Source: Madurella fahalii (lineage: Eukaryota; Ascomycota; Sordariomycetes; Sordariales). Taken from it: a DNA stretch of 64,000 nucleotides. The notes below the pieces were generated by a model. The model searched no databases. It had not been told where the DNA came from and saw only the letters and a program-made list of their open reading frames with translations. The DNA lies in contig CM056878.1 of the NCBI GenBank assembly GCA_029876055.1, positions 2,232,001-2,296,000 of the forward strand. Direction: 5' to 3'. Of the stretch, positions 42,589 through 54,503 are shown in pieces (within the stretch, counting starts at the first letter, position 1; every line of letters begins with the position of its first letter). A program made the translations under genes and the position numbers.

Positions 42589-45500
42589 GCTTTGTGGGGA
42601 GGAGGAGGAGGGGGGGGGGGTGTTGTCTCTGCTTGATTGGGGAGGTAGATAGTAAGGGATGGGTTCGGAAAGGTATGACTAACCAAAGATTACAAAAGTT
42701 GGAAGTAGAAGTACTGTCCCTCCAGGGTAGCTATAAGGGCGGCTGCGTGATGGTACGTAGATACTAGATAGTATATGGTGGTATTCTGTCGTGTTGTGGC
42801 TGCCATGAAGTAGACCGGTCAAACGTTCAGTCTGGGCAGCGGGTAATCAATCCGTCCTTGATAACCTGTTGCGTGTAACCCTGATGACCTGAGTATTGCG
42901 GTATATCTTTGGGGTTTGGAATCGCCATGCAGTAGTTGTTATTCGCATCTTTGTTTGTTGCTGGTAGGGGTGTCAACAGGCATTCAGATAGTATCACCAT
43001 GGACCGAGGATATTATTTCCGTTCGGCCTTCTCCTGCTGCGTACCGATTGAAAGCTCTGTTCTCAAAACCGGATTGTGGACTACCCAGCCGGCGGGCGGA
43101 AAGTTGGTTCTCTGTCACCGTATTACCATCCCCTGACATTTGACGCCCGGCGCTACTGTCACAGTGATACCACGCTGGATTGGGGCCCACCGTGCTGCCC
43201 GACCCGGTACTAACATAGCAACATTACATATTCCGGTGGGCTACATGTAGTGCTACCCCCAGCTAGGTTCCATCGTTTCACTAATGCCAGCCAACTGGGT
43301 AGTAAAGGTCCAAGCAACGAGAGATAAACAGCCCCCCGTCCTCCTGTTACGTGGTTCCATGTCGGCGGTTCGGGCCTTTCGCCCTTCTTGTTTTCCCGCG
43401 CCTGTCTTCTTTTTACGTCAGGATAAAAAGAGCTTTCTGTGTATTGGTGGGATATATCGCCGAGAGGGTATCAGCGGATATAACCACGGGCGCGGAAGGG
43501 AAACGCTTTACGGTTGCGCCCTTTCTGACCGCCAAACTGTTCTAGCGCGTGGTATACTATCCGTTCTTTTGTCGCCGAACTGTATCGCGTATCTCGCTGG
43601 GTTCAGCATCACTTCGAGATTAGGTACGCTCTAGGTATCTAGCAGAATGGGTGAGCTTTATGACTGCGCCTCGGTGCCTCCCCCCGTGTGCAAAAGCGCA
43701 TTCTTTGCTCTCTCTGGAGTGGCTTCTTTCCTTTGCTTATACTATTGTACAGTAGACCTCAAGCACAGACTTTCGGTTTACTAATTACTAAACTGCTAAC
43801 AAGCTCCCTTGTTGCTTCCAACAGATAACGGGGAGGCTTGGGATCACGCAGCGGCTGCATCGTAAGACGGAGCGTGTGTAGACAGGGTGGCGGAAGTTCA
43901 GAGCGGGAGTACGCGGACTTTGATTGCCGCCTCGCTCTTATATTTTTTCATAGTGCGATCGGATGCACTTAGCTTAGTGCAAGGATAGATGGGTTGTATC
44001 TCTCCGGTCGCGGACTGCATAGCCGTATCGGAATAACCCGAATAAGGACCGGGGTGGATCAACTTCGCTGGGCAGCTGCTAAAATGTCGAGAGTAGTAAT
44101 GGGTGAGCCGATGCCGGAAATAGCTGGGCCCAGTGTCGACATTCTCACCCATGCTCCCTACGCCGAACCACAGCATCGGAGATTATCCCCTTGCTGGCGA
44201 CACGATTGTGCGAGGCTGCCACACTGGCTAGACCGAGGACGCGGAACGCCATTTTAAGGGGGACAGCGGGGGGGATATGATGTAGGCGAGCGGCGTTGCG
44301 GTTGTGGTTCACAGGGCTGAGAAAAAGCGCCAGCCCGCCCTTCCTTTATCCCTGCAGCAAGAGGGAACCGCAAACGATCGCCATTGTACTACTATTTGTG
44401 TGTGTTGGTCGGTACGCAACGGAGGTGCCCGCTCCCTGCGCCCTCCCTACGAAACTCTTCGGGAAAGCCAACGTGCATATATGTGACAAAAAGGACGGGG
44501 TAACCAGATGAAGGGGTGTTGGCAGGGGTTCGGCAGGCTATTGATGACAACCTCGTACCAGAACCCATCCCATCCATCGCCGGCACTGCGGGCAATTACC
44601 GATCGGCCCTATGCCCCGGCACGGCGCAGCGAACGTAGCGCGCAACTTGACTCCCAAACCAGTCCACTCTCCGGGCTTCCTGCACCCGGTGCCTCGCAGC
44701 GGCATGGTGGCCCGTCCGACAGCGCCCCGCAAGAAATTTTCGCCACGCCTCCTTTTCCGGGGAGCTGTGGGCGCCGCCCAACTGCAGATTTACAAGTTGA
44801 TGATGGTCGACCGCTGCGGGCTGGTCGCTCCCCGGTCCCGCCAGGCGCGTGTCCTCTCCGCCAGGCCTCCGAAGGAGATTGTGGGGGGGGGAAGCACATG
44901 ACGTGCATATGGTATGGGATGTGTGGCGGGGCGTCTGGCTTTAAGTGGTTTTGGTTGCCCACCGTAGATTGAAGGGGGGAGGGGATGGATTGTTTCCAGA
45001 AACCGGTGGTTGTTGGAAAGTTCCGTTGATGAATGCTGCAGTAAGATGTGGATCAGGGTTAGGGTCCTTTGTCTGCCTTGCCCAACGCTTCACCCGGCAA
45101 CAGCCGCAGGTTCTACAACAGCACCCCAGCCTCCGGCAACTGTCATCTTCCCGCACAGCCGTAATCCAGCCAATGCCCGAAACCTTCTCTCCCACCAGCC
45201 TGCGGGCGCGAGGCTCAGGGAAGAGCAGCCGCAGCCGGGCGTCGGTGTCCAAGGCCTTTTCCCCGGAGTGTCTTCCACGTTCAAGGTAATACAAGAAACG
45301 CCTCGGGCAATTCCGAGTTCAAACAGGCAGCGTTCTGGATCCAGCCGCTGTCTAAACACCCCCCCACCCCCCAAAAAACAAAGAACAAACACAGGGTGGA
45401 AAAGAATCCGTCCACCATCAGCCCCTACCCACCCCAGCATGCCCGGCCGCTCGGCCGCGCCCTTCCCGTCCCGACGCCCTGGACTGGGATCGGAAGAGCA

Positions 45501-46023
45501 CCCCTAGAATGCCTGAACTGAGGGTTACTTTGACCTGCCGTGCCGCAGAGAAAACACCAGCATCCGAGGAGCGGCACCGTGCTCAACGTGTGCAGCCTTG
45601 CTCATAACCTATTGCACCCCCCACACCCCCCCCCCCTTTCTCTTTGCACCCTCCCTTTCATTTACCACTCCCTGACTCCCCAGTGTAACCGACCTCGCAA
45701 GGATTTGCATGTGAAAGTGATGCAACGGTTTTGCAAATCTGTTGTTTTACAGACGTCCCCAGAAGGGCACCCCAGCCCCAGCACTCCGTCGAGCGTCGTA
45801 GACCCTCTCCATCATCCATCACCTTGTAAGCAGGGCAGGGTTGCACCCAAGAAACGTTACATAGAAAGTTCTCAACACCAAAAGGAAATGGAATGTGCTT
45901 TTTACCTTGCTTGCCTAGCGGCTAAATCGCCATTGCAACATCGCAAAACAATGCTCATCACATGCGACACAGCACTGCGCTCGTTAAATTTTTTTTTTCT
46001 TTCTTGCATTAATTACTAGTGTG

Positions 46024-46040
46024 TTGTGTGTGTGTGTGTT
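46024..46040 (+). repeat. GT microsatellite
   Basis: Short (GT)n tract in intergenic DNA. Confidence 0.75.
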
Positions 46041-46158
46041 CCAAGAGTAGAGGGAAAAGCGCTACTGTACCAAAGACTATACTCGACAAACTAACGAAAA
46101 AACACCTGCCTGTGTGTTTTGTGTGTTGTAGTTTCCAGCCGCCATCCAGGGCGGAAAT

Positions 46159-46180
46159 CCTTCCTTCCTTCCTTCCTTCC
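46159..46180 (+). repeat. CCTT microsatellite
   Basis: Five to six tandem CCTT units in a pyrimidine-rich intergenic stretch. Confidence 0.8.
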
Positions 46181-47422
46181 ATCCTTCCTCCCCCCTCCCC
46201 CCTTCTGATCCCCAGTTCCAGTCCAGCATCCCATGCCAATCAGCCCCAGCGGACACAACTCATCCTTCTAGACACACAAGGAAACAAGAGCGCAGCTCAA
46301 TTTACCTCCCGGAATAGTAAGAATAAGCCGTGACCTCCAGATCCAACCAGCTTCGTCTTGCCCTGCAGCCGCATCCCTATGTTGTGAGATGCAAACCCGA
46401 GAGCAAGCATGCGGTGAGATGAGCCGCGCATCCTCCACCCACACTCAAGCCGACCTGGCCCGTTCCGAACATCCCGAGCTTATTGCCCGGTGTGGAAAAC
46501 TTGGAAAACCTTGACCTGACTTACGAAAGCAAGCAGCCCCGCGCTTCGAAGCCACAACATATCCCTCGATCCTCAGTCCTGTCTAGCAGGTCGTGTCGAG
46601 CCGAGTCGGTATGCAATGTATCGAAGCCGGTGTGCTTATCGTAGCAGTAATCCCGTTCCAAATTTCCGTTCCGAGGTGTAAGTGTACGGACGCCGTACTC
46701 CAAGTCCAGGCCTGGCCTGAATGTGAGCGACAGGGAGAGAGAAGTGTAACAACCAGTTGTCTCCGCCTTCTCTCCCCTGGTCGGCCCAGTTTCGCCCTGC
46801 CGCGATCCTAACTCCAGAACTTCCCTTTGCTGCGTTGAGCAGTCACCTTGCTCTTGTCGACAACCAGTGTCTGCCTCGGATAAGCAATACCATAGTCCCA
46901 GCTATGCTTTGCGGCCCCAAGTGAGGCTAGATGCATGTATCTGAACCGGCCTTTACGTCACCGCAACATGATCAAACATTCCAGGCATCCCGCATCCAAC
47001 GAGGACCCAGTCCCGGCGATGGAGGCGTGTCGTGTCATGTATCTCTTGATCCCGAATCCACTCAAAATATGCGAGCCGTGTCTATTTCCTTTCCCTTGCC
47101 GCCGTCGAGCGGTAGTTCGTCGTCGCCCAACATCAAGCCGAGCAGATGGTGCAAACTCCGCTTCGTCGTCAGAAGGGAAAATAAAGGATGTTGTCGCAAA
47201 CCCGGAGGGATAGGGGATTAAATCCGTCGTCGTAAAGGCCGTGAACATCATCCATGAGACAAGAGGTATTAGAATAAAGGTGGAAGGGCAAGAAGTGAAG
47301 GGGACACGCGTGCTCAAGAGAGACACTCGCTTGGGGGTATATGTTTAAAGCCAACCAGCCTCCTGAGCCTTTTTCCGTCCCACAGGGATCCAGATGAGGT
47401 AAAGGGGAAAATAAAATAATCC

Positions 47423-47442
47423 AAAAAAAAAAAAAAAAAAAA
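47423..47442 (+). repeat. Poly-A run (20 A)
   Basis: Twenty consecutive A residues on the plus strand. No adjacent retroposed sequence was recognised. Confidence 0.8.
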
Positions 47443-48071
47443 TCCAAAACGAGTTCTCTGCTCGGTCTCTGCCGAGGTTTGGGGGGGTTTGCATTGCTGC
47501 GTCTCCTCTTAAGCCAAAAAAACAAAAGCCACCTTGTATCCGCCCTCCATGCTGTAAATGCAAATCAATATCTCCGCCCCAGGATCCGGCCATTAGGTGT
47601 CGAAATAGAGGGGAAAAAAGAAAGGAAAAACAGAAAAAGGTTGTGACCGAGCTCGCGGCTATAGTAGTGGTATCCCGAAAAAGAAACTCAAATCAAACGC
47701 AAACCCAGAAAATTGACGCTCGCTCGCTTAAAAAAAAAAATAAGTCCCTGAATAAGGAAACCAACCCAGATATATGCATCGAAATGGAGGGTATGCGGAT
47801 GGTCCGAGAGTCGCTCCAAACCCATGCAGAGTTTAACGGAAACGTTCGAGATGTCTTCCGGGGTGGTATGGGTGGTCGTATAACGTGGATATCCCTACCG
47901 CCGTACTTTCGTAAACGACTCCGCGAACTCACAAACTGCCCAGGCTGTGTTGACCAACAGCGCTTCTTAGGATCCCGCGCGCTTTCATAGAGAGGTCGTC
48001 ACGACTGGGTGAGCTGTTGTTGTCGTTGTTGTCGGTGTTGTTGGTGTTGTTCCGGAGCCTGGTGGTGATTG

Positions 48072-49103
48072 TCACATCGTCGTCGTATATTCTTGGTACC
48101 GGTTGTCCCAGCCGAACGAGTTGTATCCCACACTGACACCGCACTGGGGTGCGAGCACGCTCGGCAGTGGAAGATGTGGGATGGGTGCCGTCACGACCGG
48201 CGAGCTGTAGAATAGCCCGGCCGACGAGTAGGGCTGGCTGAATGCGGGCGGCGGAGAGGGCATCTGGACCTCGCTCATGCCGATCGTGGCCCAGATCGAC
48301 GGGCCCGAATCGGCAGAAGTCGAGGCCACGCCAGGGCTCGACGGCAAGATCTTCCACGACTCGACGGGGGCGGGCATCGAGGACGGTGTGGGTGATTGGG
48401 ACCACAGCGCAGCGCCGGCCGGCGAGCTGGGCAGGAGCGGCGGTTGGCGGACCACGTCGACAATCCTCGGCGGCGGCGGCAGCAAGGGCTTGAGCAGGCC
48501 CATGATGCTGTTCTTGACCTCTTCGCTCTTCCCTCCGAGCAGCTCCCCGGCACCATCCTCCTCGAGTCCCTCGAGCGCCGACACGTGTGTCCGGAAGACA
48601 AACTTGTTGATGGCCTGCACAAAATCCTGGTGCAGCTTCTTACACTGCTGCTCCTTCTCGGACCAGTCGTACGTGTTGGCCTTGGCGTTGACGCAGTGGA
48701 TGTCCTTGTGATACTCGATCAGCGTCTCGATCGTCTCGGGCATCAGCTTGTAGGCGACCTCGTTCCTGAGCACCATGTCGACGTGGACGATGTAGGCCTC
48801 GAGGTGGATGAGCTGGTAGTTGAAGATGGCCTCGATCAGCGGGTTCGAGTCTTTCCTCAGCTCCGACTCGGGCGCCTTGGGCAGCATCAGCGTCGCCAGG
48901 GTCCAGATGGCGTGGGGAGACGACAGCGTCTCGGTCAGACATCTCTGATGCTGGGGCACGCTGTTGAGCGGGCGCTTGATCTTGTTGATGCGCTTGAGCG
49001 TCTGTGTCAGCCAGGGCTCGACCTTGGAGCCCAGCACGACGTTGACCGAGGATGCGCGGGGCGCAAAGGCGGCGGCCGAGGCCGGTAATAGCTGGGGCGG
49101 CAT
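48072..49103 (-). CDS. Conserved-looking protein of unknown function
   Basis: Single exon, 343 aa, from the first in-frame ATG (MPPQLLPASAAAF). I do not recognise the family. Residues about 20-200 look like a folded, mainly helical domain with well-balanced composition, including WLTQTLKRINKIKRPLN, AIWTLATLMLPKAP, NYQLIHLEAYIVHVDMVL and YDWSEKEQQCKKLHQDFVQA. The C-terminal 140 residues are Pro/Ser-rich and end in a Tyr/Asn/Gly-rich tail. The folded region argues for a real gene. The antisense frame (48396-49088) is Arg/Val/Asp-rich and looks like a shadow. The frame continues upstream of the ATG through a hydrophobic stretch but has no further ATG. Gene-poor regions of about 5.5 kb lie on both sides, as often seen for regulators. 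Confidence 0.72.
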   Translation of the reverse strand: MPPQLLPASAAAFAPRASSVNVVLGSKVEPWLTQTLKRINKIKRPLNSVPQHQRCLTETLSSPHAIWTLATLMLPKAPESELRKDSNPLIEAIFNYQLIHLEAYIVHVDMVLRNEVAYKLMPETIETLIEYHKDIHCVNAKANTYDWSEKEQQCKKLHQDFVQAINKFVFRTHVSALEGLEEDGAGELLGGKSEEVKNSIMGLLKPLLPPPPRIVDVVRQPPLLPSSPAGAALWSQSPTPSSMPAPVESWKILPSSPGVASTSADSGPSIWATIGMSEVQMPSPPPAFSQPYSSAGLFYSSPVVTAPIPHLPLPSVLAPQCGVSVGYNSFGWDNRYQEYTTTM

Positions 49104-52100
49104 TATGGTGGGACTGGCTTGGGGTGGGAGGAAGCGGGTGTGAGCGCTTGGGGACGAAGTGTCGAGGAGCCGGAAGACGAATAGTAAATAAGAAACAAGG
49201 TGAGCAAAGGTGATAAAGGTGACTAAAAGGTGACGGAAGCCGGGCGGTCCCACGACAAGGGAATTTTAGCTTGCACACCAGCAACCGCAAATGGGACGAA
49301 GAGAAGGGGGGTTGGACGAGGACCGTGAGGAAGAAAGAGGAGGGTGAGAAAGCTCGTATTATCGAGGTGCGGTGGGGTGTTATAGTTGGGACGGCTCGTT
49401 GTTCCCGGGCTCGGTACCTCGCTTGGGAGCCAACTTCTTCTGGCATTTGGCCCCGGGAAAGTGCTTATCATTTTTTAGTGGGCATATCCGGCCGGAGACC
49501 TACACTAGGAGCAGCCGTCGAGGCAGGAGACAGAGAGGCAGAGGGGGCCTGGGGAGGGGCGTGTGCATGGGACGGAGTGGCCACACGGACGGGAATGGGA
49601 CCCGCATGCAGTGCCTCAAAAGTGCCTGCACTACTCTATCCTCTGCCCTTCTTGGCCGCGTCCTCGCATTCAGTGGTGCATAGGGTGGCAGATTACCTCG
49701 CCTTGCAGCAGCAGCAGTAGCAGCAGCAGCAGCAGGACAAGCACCAGCGCTAGCACCAGCTTCTTCTTGATGACAGAGAGGGTGCTTCGGGTTTCCGCGG
49801 CCTGGCGTCGGCGTCCGCGCCTGCGCCTGCGTCTGCATCCGCATCTGTCTGTGTGCGCCTGCCGCTCGTCGGAAGATTTCCTGGGTCAGCCAGACAGTCA
49901 CTTCACCCTTTTCCCCGGGACAGCCGCCAATCGAAGCCGCGGTACTGTACTTGGTGTTTCGTTTCCGTTCCCCCCCGCCCTGGTTTTGGCGATCCGCGCT
50001 TGGGGGTACGAAAGTACATACGCACTTTCGGCGTAAACCATGTTTCGACACCCCCTCGGCAGCGAAACAACGACGGGAGCCAAGCTCGAGACCGACAAGG
50101 AACAGGAAAAAGCGACGGGCAAGGCCAACCCCCCTGGCGCTAGCACGGCAAGTCGTCGCCGACTCCGAGGCAGGCAAAGCCGGTGGGGAGGAGGTTAGCT
50201 GGACCTCCGTGGTGGGCTGTGCAGCAATATGCGTCTGCGCAATGCTGGATGACAAAATTCCCCGACCGACATCAGGCGAATGGGCTGGTCGGCTTTGGTC
50301 GGCCGCATGCAACCGGAGCTGAAAGCTGCATGTGGTCAGTGCTGCCCGCGCCACAGGGCACCCGTCTCGGAACCATGCGGTACACTACTACTAGTAGTAC
50401 GTAGTTGTACCCCCTCTGCCAAGACAGGCAGCCAACCCCGCCCTGGAGCACCTGGATTCGCCCCGCCACGCCCTGATCTCTTTATTCTCTAGCACCTCGA
50501 GCCTGTCAGGACGGCTGCTGTCGCCGACGAGACGCTTCCGCAACGAATCGCGGCAGCACGCCTTTTCGTGTTCGCTTCCGGCCCGACACAGTCTTATGAC
50601 GCGTCTGGCGGATGGCAGAGGAAGCGCGTATCACAGCACGGCGCGAAGCGAAGGGCCCGCGCAGCAGCAGCTTGCATGAGCCGTGTGCCGTGAAGTGAGG
50701 AGTCATCCTTTGAACCTCCCCACGCAAGAAAAAAACCGCCACCGCCCAGCGTGTTTTATTACTGGTTTATCCAAGGGCCGCAGAGCTCACGAGCAACTCG
50801 CTCAAGTCTCGGCTAATCGAGCACGCCCAGTTGAATCATACTGCAGAGTAGAGATACCGTCTTGTTGCTTGAGCGTATTTGAGCAAGTACCTCATACCTT
50901 ACCCTACCTAAGTACAATACATAACACAGCATGCAGCCCGCACTTTTCCCGTGTCTCTGGGACTTCTGGTCTATTTTCTACTTATTTTCTTTTTCTCTTT
51001 TGTGAGTTGTGATAGGGATAGATTGACCCTCACCGCACCCACCTGCGTCGACGTAACCTATTACGTTCTCCGAGGGTCCTCCGTGATGCAGCCGGCGCGC
51101 GTGCCATGAGCGTGCCCAGAGCAGAGAGTCATGGGGCGCCACAGTCGATATTCCTGACCCCCAACATCATGCAACTTTCTCCAAATTAACTTGCCGCTTG
51201 ATGGCACGCTCCGCCGGCCCCTTCCTGCAAGAGGCTCTCGCCTCGGACCCAGACACAATCTATCTTGCAGTGGCCCTCAACCATCCCGAGCCATCCATTA
51301 CTGGACAGAGCCGTTTGAGCACCTGCAAGCTGCCATAAGCGTTCGAGAACACTCGTCCGTCTGTTGGCGCAGGCCAGAGAGAAGGCGTCATTCGCTCTCG
51401 AGAGATTGTGTCAAGCCATGAGTTATGACGGCAAGATTACGCCCGTGTCGCAGTTCGCCAGTGGCATCCCCGCAATCCATTAGCTGACTGGATAGTTTGA
51501 GCATGAATGCCCCGATGGTCAGAATAGAGATTGACAGCCGCTTCCAGAAACGCGTAGCTGCATGTCGTAAAATTGGGTCGGCCGAGTCCAGTCGCTAAGC
51601 TCTATCTGTCTGGCTGCGTCTAAGAGACGCCGGTCGAGAGTACCAACATGAAACAGAACAAGCGCGCTGCCGGGGCGACCCTACTTTCCGTTGGGCCCCC
51701 TCGCCCATCCGGGAGACTGACTGGCTGCTCACCTGGTAACCTGACCTCGCTCAGCGCCTGGGTCTTCACAACGGACGTCCCGATCCGGTAAGCCGTGGGG
51801 TAAGTGCTCTCGGGGTCAAGAGGCTGGATCTGCAATCGCCGGCTGGTCTCGAAGTGTTTGTCTGGCTCGGGGCCTGCTTCCAGAAAGGAAGGACACCAGG
51901 GGGCCACTTTGAACATCCCCAACGGCGCAAAAAAGGAGGGGGAAAAAGAGTCGGCAGCCAACGCCAGCCTCTCATCGATCCCGTGTCATGGATGGGCTAT
52001 CCGGCCATCCCATGCTAGTGCAGAAGGTGAGCAGAAAGGTGTGTGAATTCGGATCCCTGCTTTCGCGCATCATTGGCTGTCCATCTGACGCCCTCTCGGC

Positions 52101-54503
52101 CGCCCTCTTGGAGAAAGACCGAGGCCGTGCTTGCTGATTGGTTAGAAAAGCTTGAAACCTGGATAATGTGCGATGCCGCTTCTGGACAGAAATGTCGAGG
52201 CCTAGAACGGGCATGTGCCCATTTATTGCCTCTGGATGAGCAAGTCGCTTTTGTGGCTTGCCCTAATACCGGCGATGGTTCCTGTCTAGGTTGTTCAAAT
52301 ATGAACTCCTGTCGGCCTAGCAAAGATACCTTAATGCAGCTGGGGGTATCTGTATAGCTGTGGATCAGAACTCTGATCACGATCTGGAGAAAGGATGACT
52401 AGGGGGGAGGATGAAATGCCGGAAATCCTTGCGCTTGCGCCAGCTTTGGTCGAACTTGGCGACAAGCTGGACCCTGACCCCCCCAAGGACCGACAGGATC
52501 GGGCCGGATACCGGGCGTGTATGATTTGCCCTTGGATCGACAAGCGTATCACCAGGCTGTGCGGTGTATTCCAGTGTACCTCTACACGGTGCACATTCTG
52601 AACCAACCTCATCGGAGATTTCCCCAGACTGCCCCTCTATTGTGCTGAATCTTCGTTTCTTTTGCAGGGCAAGGTGGGCTGTGGCTTGCGCGGCTACCCG
52701 TCCGAGAGAAGGCCACCTCCCCCGCCAGAAGCCGTTGCCGGGGCTAGGTCGAAGACCCTGGTCGCTACCGCGGTTCAGGCGAGCCGTCGCCTCACCCGTC
52801 AGTTGCCGCTCAGCTCGGGGAAATGTCGATCCCATGACAACCGCCCCCCCGGTCACTTGACCGTCGGGCATCCTACCAGCCAGGGAAGTATTCCCATGTC
52901 CCGTGATGCTGAGTCCAATTGCAAGCACCGGAGTGTCAAAAAGCAGGACTGCGACCTCTCTGTTCGACCTCGCTGCTCATTCGAGGATCCGACGCCTCTT
53001 TCACAACGCGTTCCCCCGGCTTCCCCGCGCGTGCCGTGTCATCTCCGGTTTGAAACTGCTTGTTCGGGGACTTTGGGCATGGTCCAAGAAGATGCAGCCA
53101 GTCAAGTGATCCGCCGGGAGCGTCTTGCCATCATCTCGAAATTGGAGAAGGCCCGTTTTGCGACTCGGCAGCGCTGACTCGGAAGATCCAGCAGACCCCT
53201 TTCCCTCTTCCTGCCTCGCAGACACCATTGGGCCACTTTTCCGCTCAGCATTCGGGCACATGAACGTCTTTCTAGCTTCCCACTGCAGGGACTTTGTGGG
53301 CGCGCCGCATCATCGATCCGCTCGACGACTGCTTCCTCGTCCAGCTAGACAGGGGAGAAGACGGGGGACCAGTCTTGATGCGGGATCCCTCTCTGCGACG
53401 ATGCGATGTCGGCTGTCCGGCATCGGGGAAAGGGCAAAAGGCAAGAGTTAGCATTTGGCGAGTCCGCCTTGGCTTGCATTTCCTCCAAAGAGCGGTAACG
53501 AGGAAATCGAATCGCGGTGGAACCGAAAATGCAGGTTTTTTTTGCCTCATGATAGACCGAAGACGCGTCGCCACAAAAAGATGATGACTCGATCGTGTCG
53601 AGCATTGCAAAGTCGGAAGTGGTCCATGTCTCGGGCGCTACCAATGGAACGGGTCGATTGTTCGGAGCGCATCGCCCCTAGCCTCGACAGGTTGACGTCA
53701 CAGCCAGGGCTGCACAGCAGGGGAGCGCAACCTGTCATGCGCACACCAGGACCGACACTCGAAGCTGAAACCTGCAGTCTGGCGTACAAGGGGGGGGACA
53801 AGACCAAGAGAGACAAGGCACTTGACTTCCTCGATTTCCAACGTCTTTCCGCCTGTCTAGCCGCCTTGTTTTCGGAATGCAACAGAAGATCGAGGGGACT
53901 GAGCTGCAAGCCGAGGCGAGGCGGGAGTTGGGGCGGAGGGCGAGCGGGGCGATGATCTCCACTACGGCGGGCGGCCAGCGGATCGGCTGGAGGCAGCCGA
54001 CTGCCGAGTCAACCCCGGCCCGCCTGGACGTGGCTGCCACGTAGTTGCCGAACGCCACATCAGTTTTGGTGTGGAAGAAAATCAAGACTGGCCTCAAATG
54101 TCCAAGAATACCTTACCCAGGGCCCTGGTCTCTGAATTCGAATTTCACTAAATACAATGAGGTGTGTATTGCAACATGCCGGTCTTGCCTCGGTGTCGCC
54201 CTCTTCTCTGTTGGGTTTCGGTGAGGCTGGAACCGCGCAAGCCAACAGAGCCCAACAGACTGCACAGACTGTGCATGAATAGGTCTGTGCTTGCCAGCGC
54301 CTCTATAGTTAGTTCAACAGATGGGCCCCGGAAGGTGCACCGGCCGGCTGCAGAGACCAAGACCCGCCGATACGGCCCAACGCTCGGGAATTCCGGAGGC
54401 ACACTTGGGCTCGGCACTCGAGTTCCAGGGGGTGTCAGCATTCAATTGCCCCCCTGGCTAAAAGGGGTTCGAGCCAACACATGATTTTCAGGGGTGACGT
54501 CGC
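49104..54503. other. 5.4-kb gene-poor region
   Basis: This lies between the start of the unknown 343-aa gene and the stop of the THADA-type gene (both minus), so it contains the upstream region of the former. Several 100-280-residue frames exist on both strands (for example 49500-50354 minus, 52662-53177 plus), but all are Arg/Pro/Ser-rich without domains. A CAG/CAGTAG repeat lies near 49707-49735. Confidence 0.45.
49707..49735 (+). repeat. CAG-type microsatellite
   Basis: CAG repeat interrupted by TAG, in noncoding DNA upstream of the 343-aa gene. Confidence 0.75.

Larger units (their letters stand above)
42589..48071. other. 5.5-kb gene-poor convergent region
   Basis: No frame here, on either strand, shows a recognisable domain, and I could not assemble convincing exons. 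It holds simple repeats (GT at 46024-46040, CCTT at 46159-46180, A20 at 47423-47442, C-rich near 45620). It should include the 3' UTRs of GTR2 and of the 48072-49103 gene. A noncoding RNA or species-specific gene cannot be excluded. Confidence 0.45.

Noticed and set aside
44508..45507. Plus-strand frames of 154 and 165 residues
   Set aside because: Pro/Ser/Arg-rich, overlapped by similar antisense frames, no domain and no consistent splice model.
48396..49088. 230-residue plus-strand frame
   Set aside because: Antisense of the 343-aa gene; biased Val/Asp/Arg/Gln composition.
49500..50354. 284-residue minus-strand frame
   Set aside because: No domain, Ala/Arg/Pro-rich, crosses a CAG microsatellite, and lies in a promoter-like region.
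52662..53177. 171-residue plus-strand frame
   Set aside because: No recognisable motif; composition typical of noncoding GC-rich DNA.
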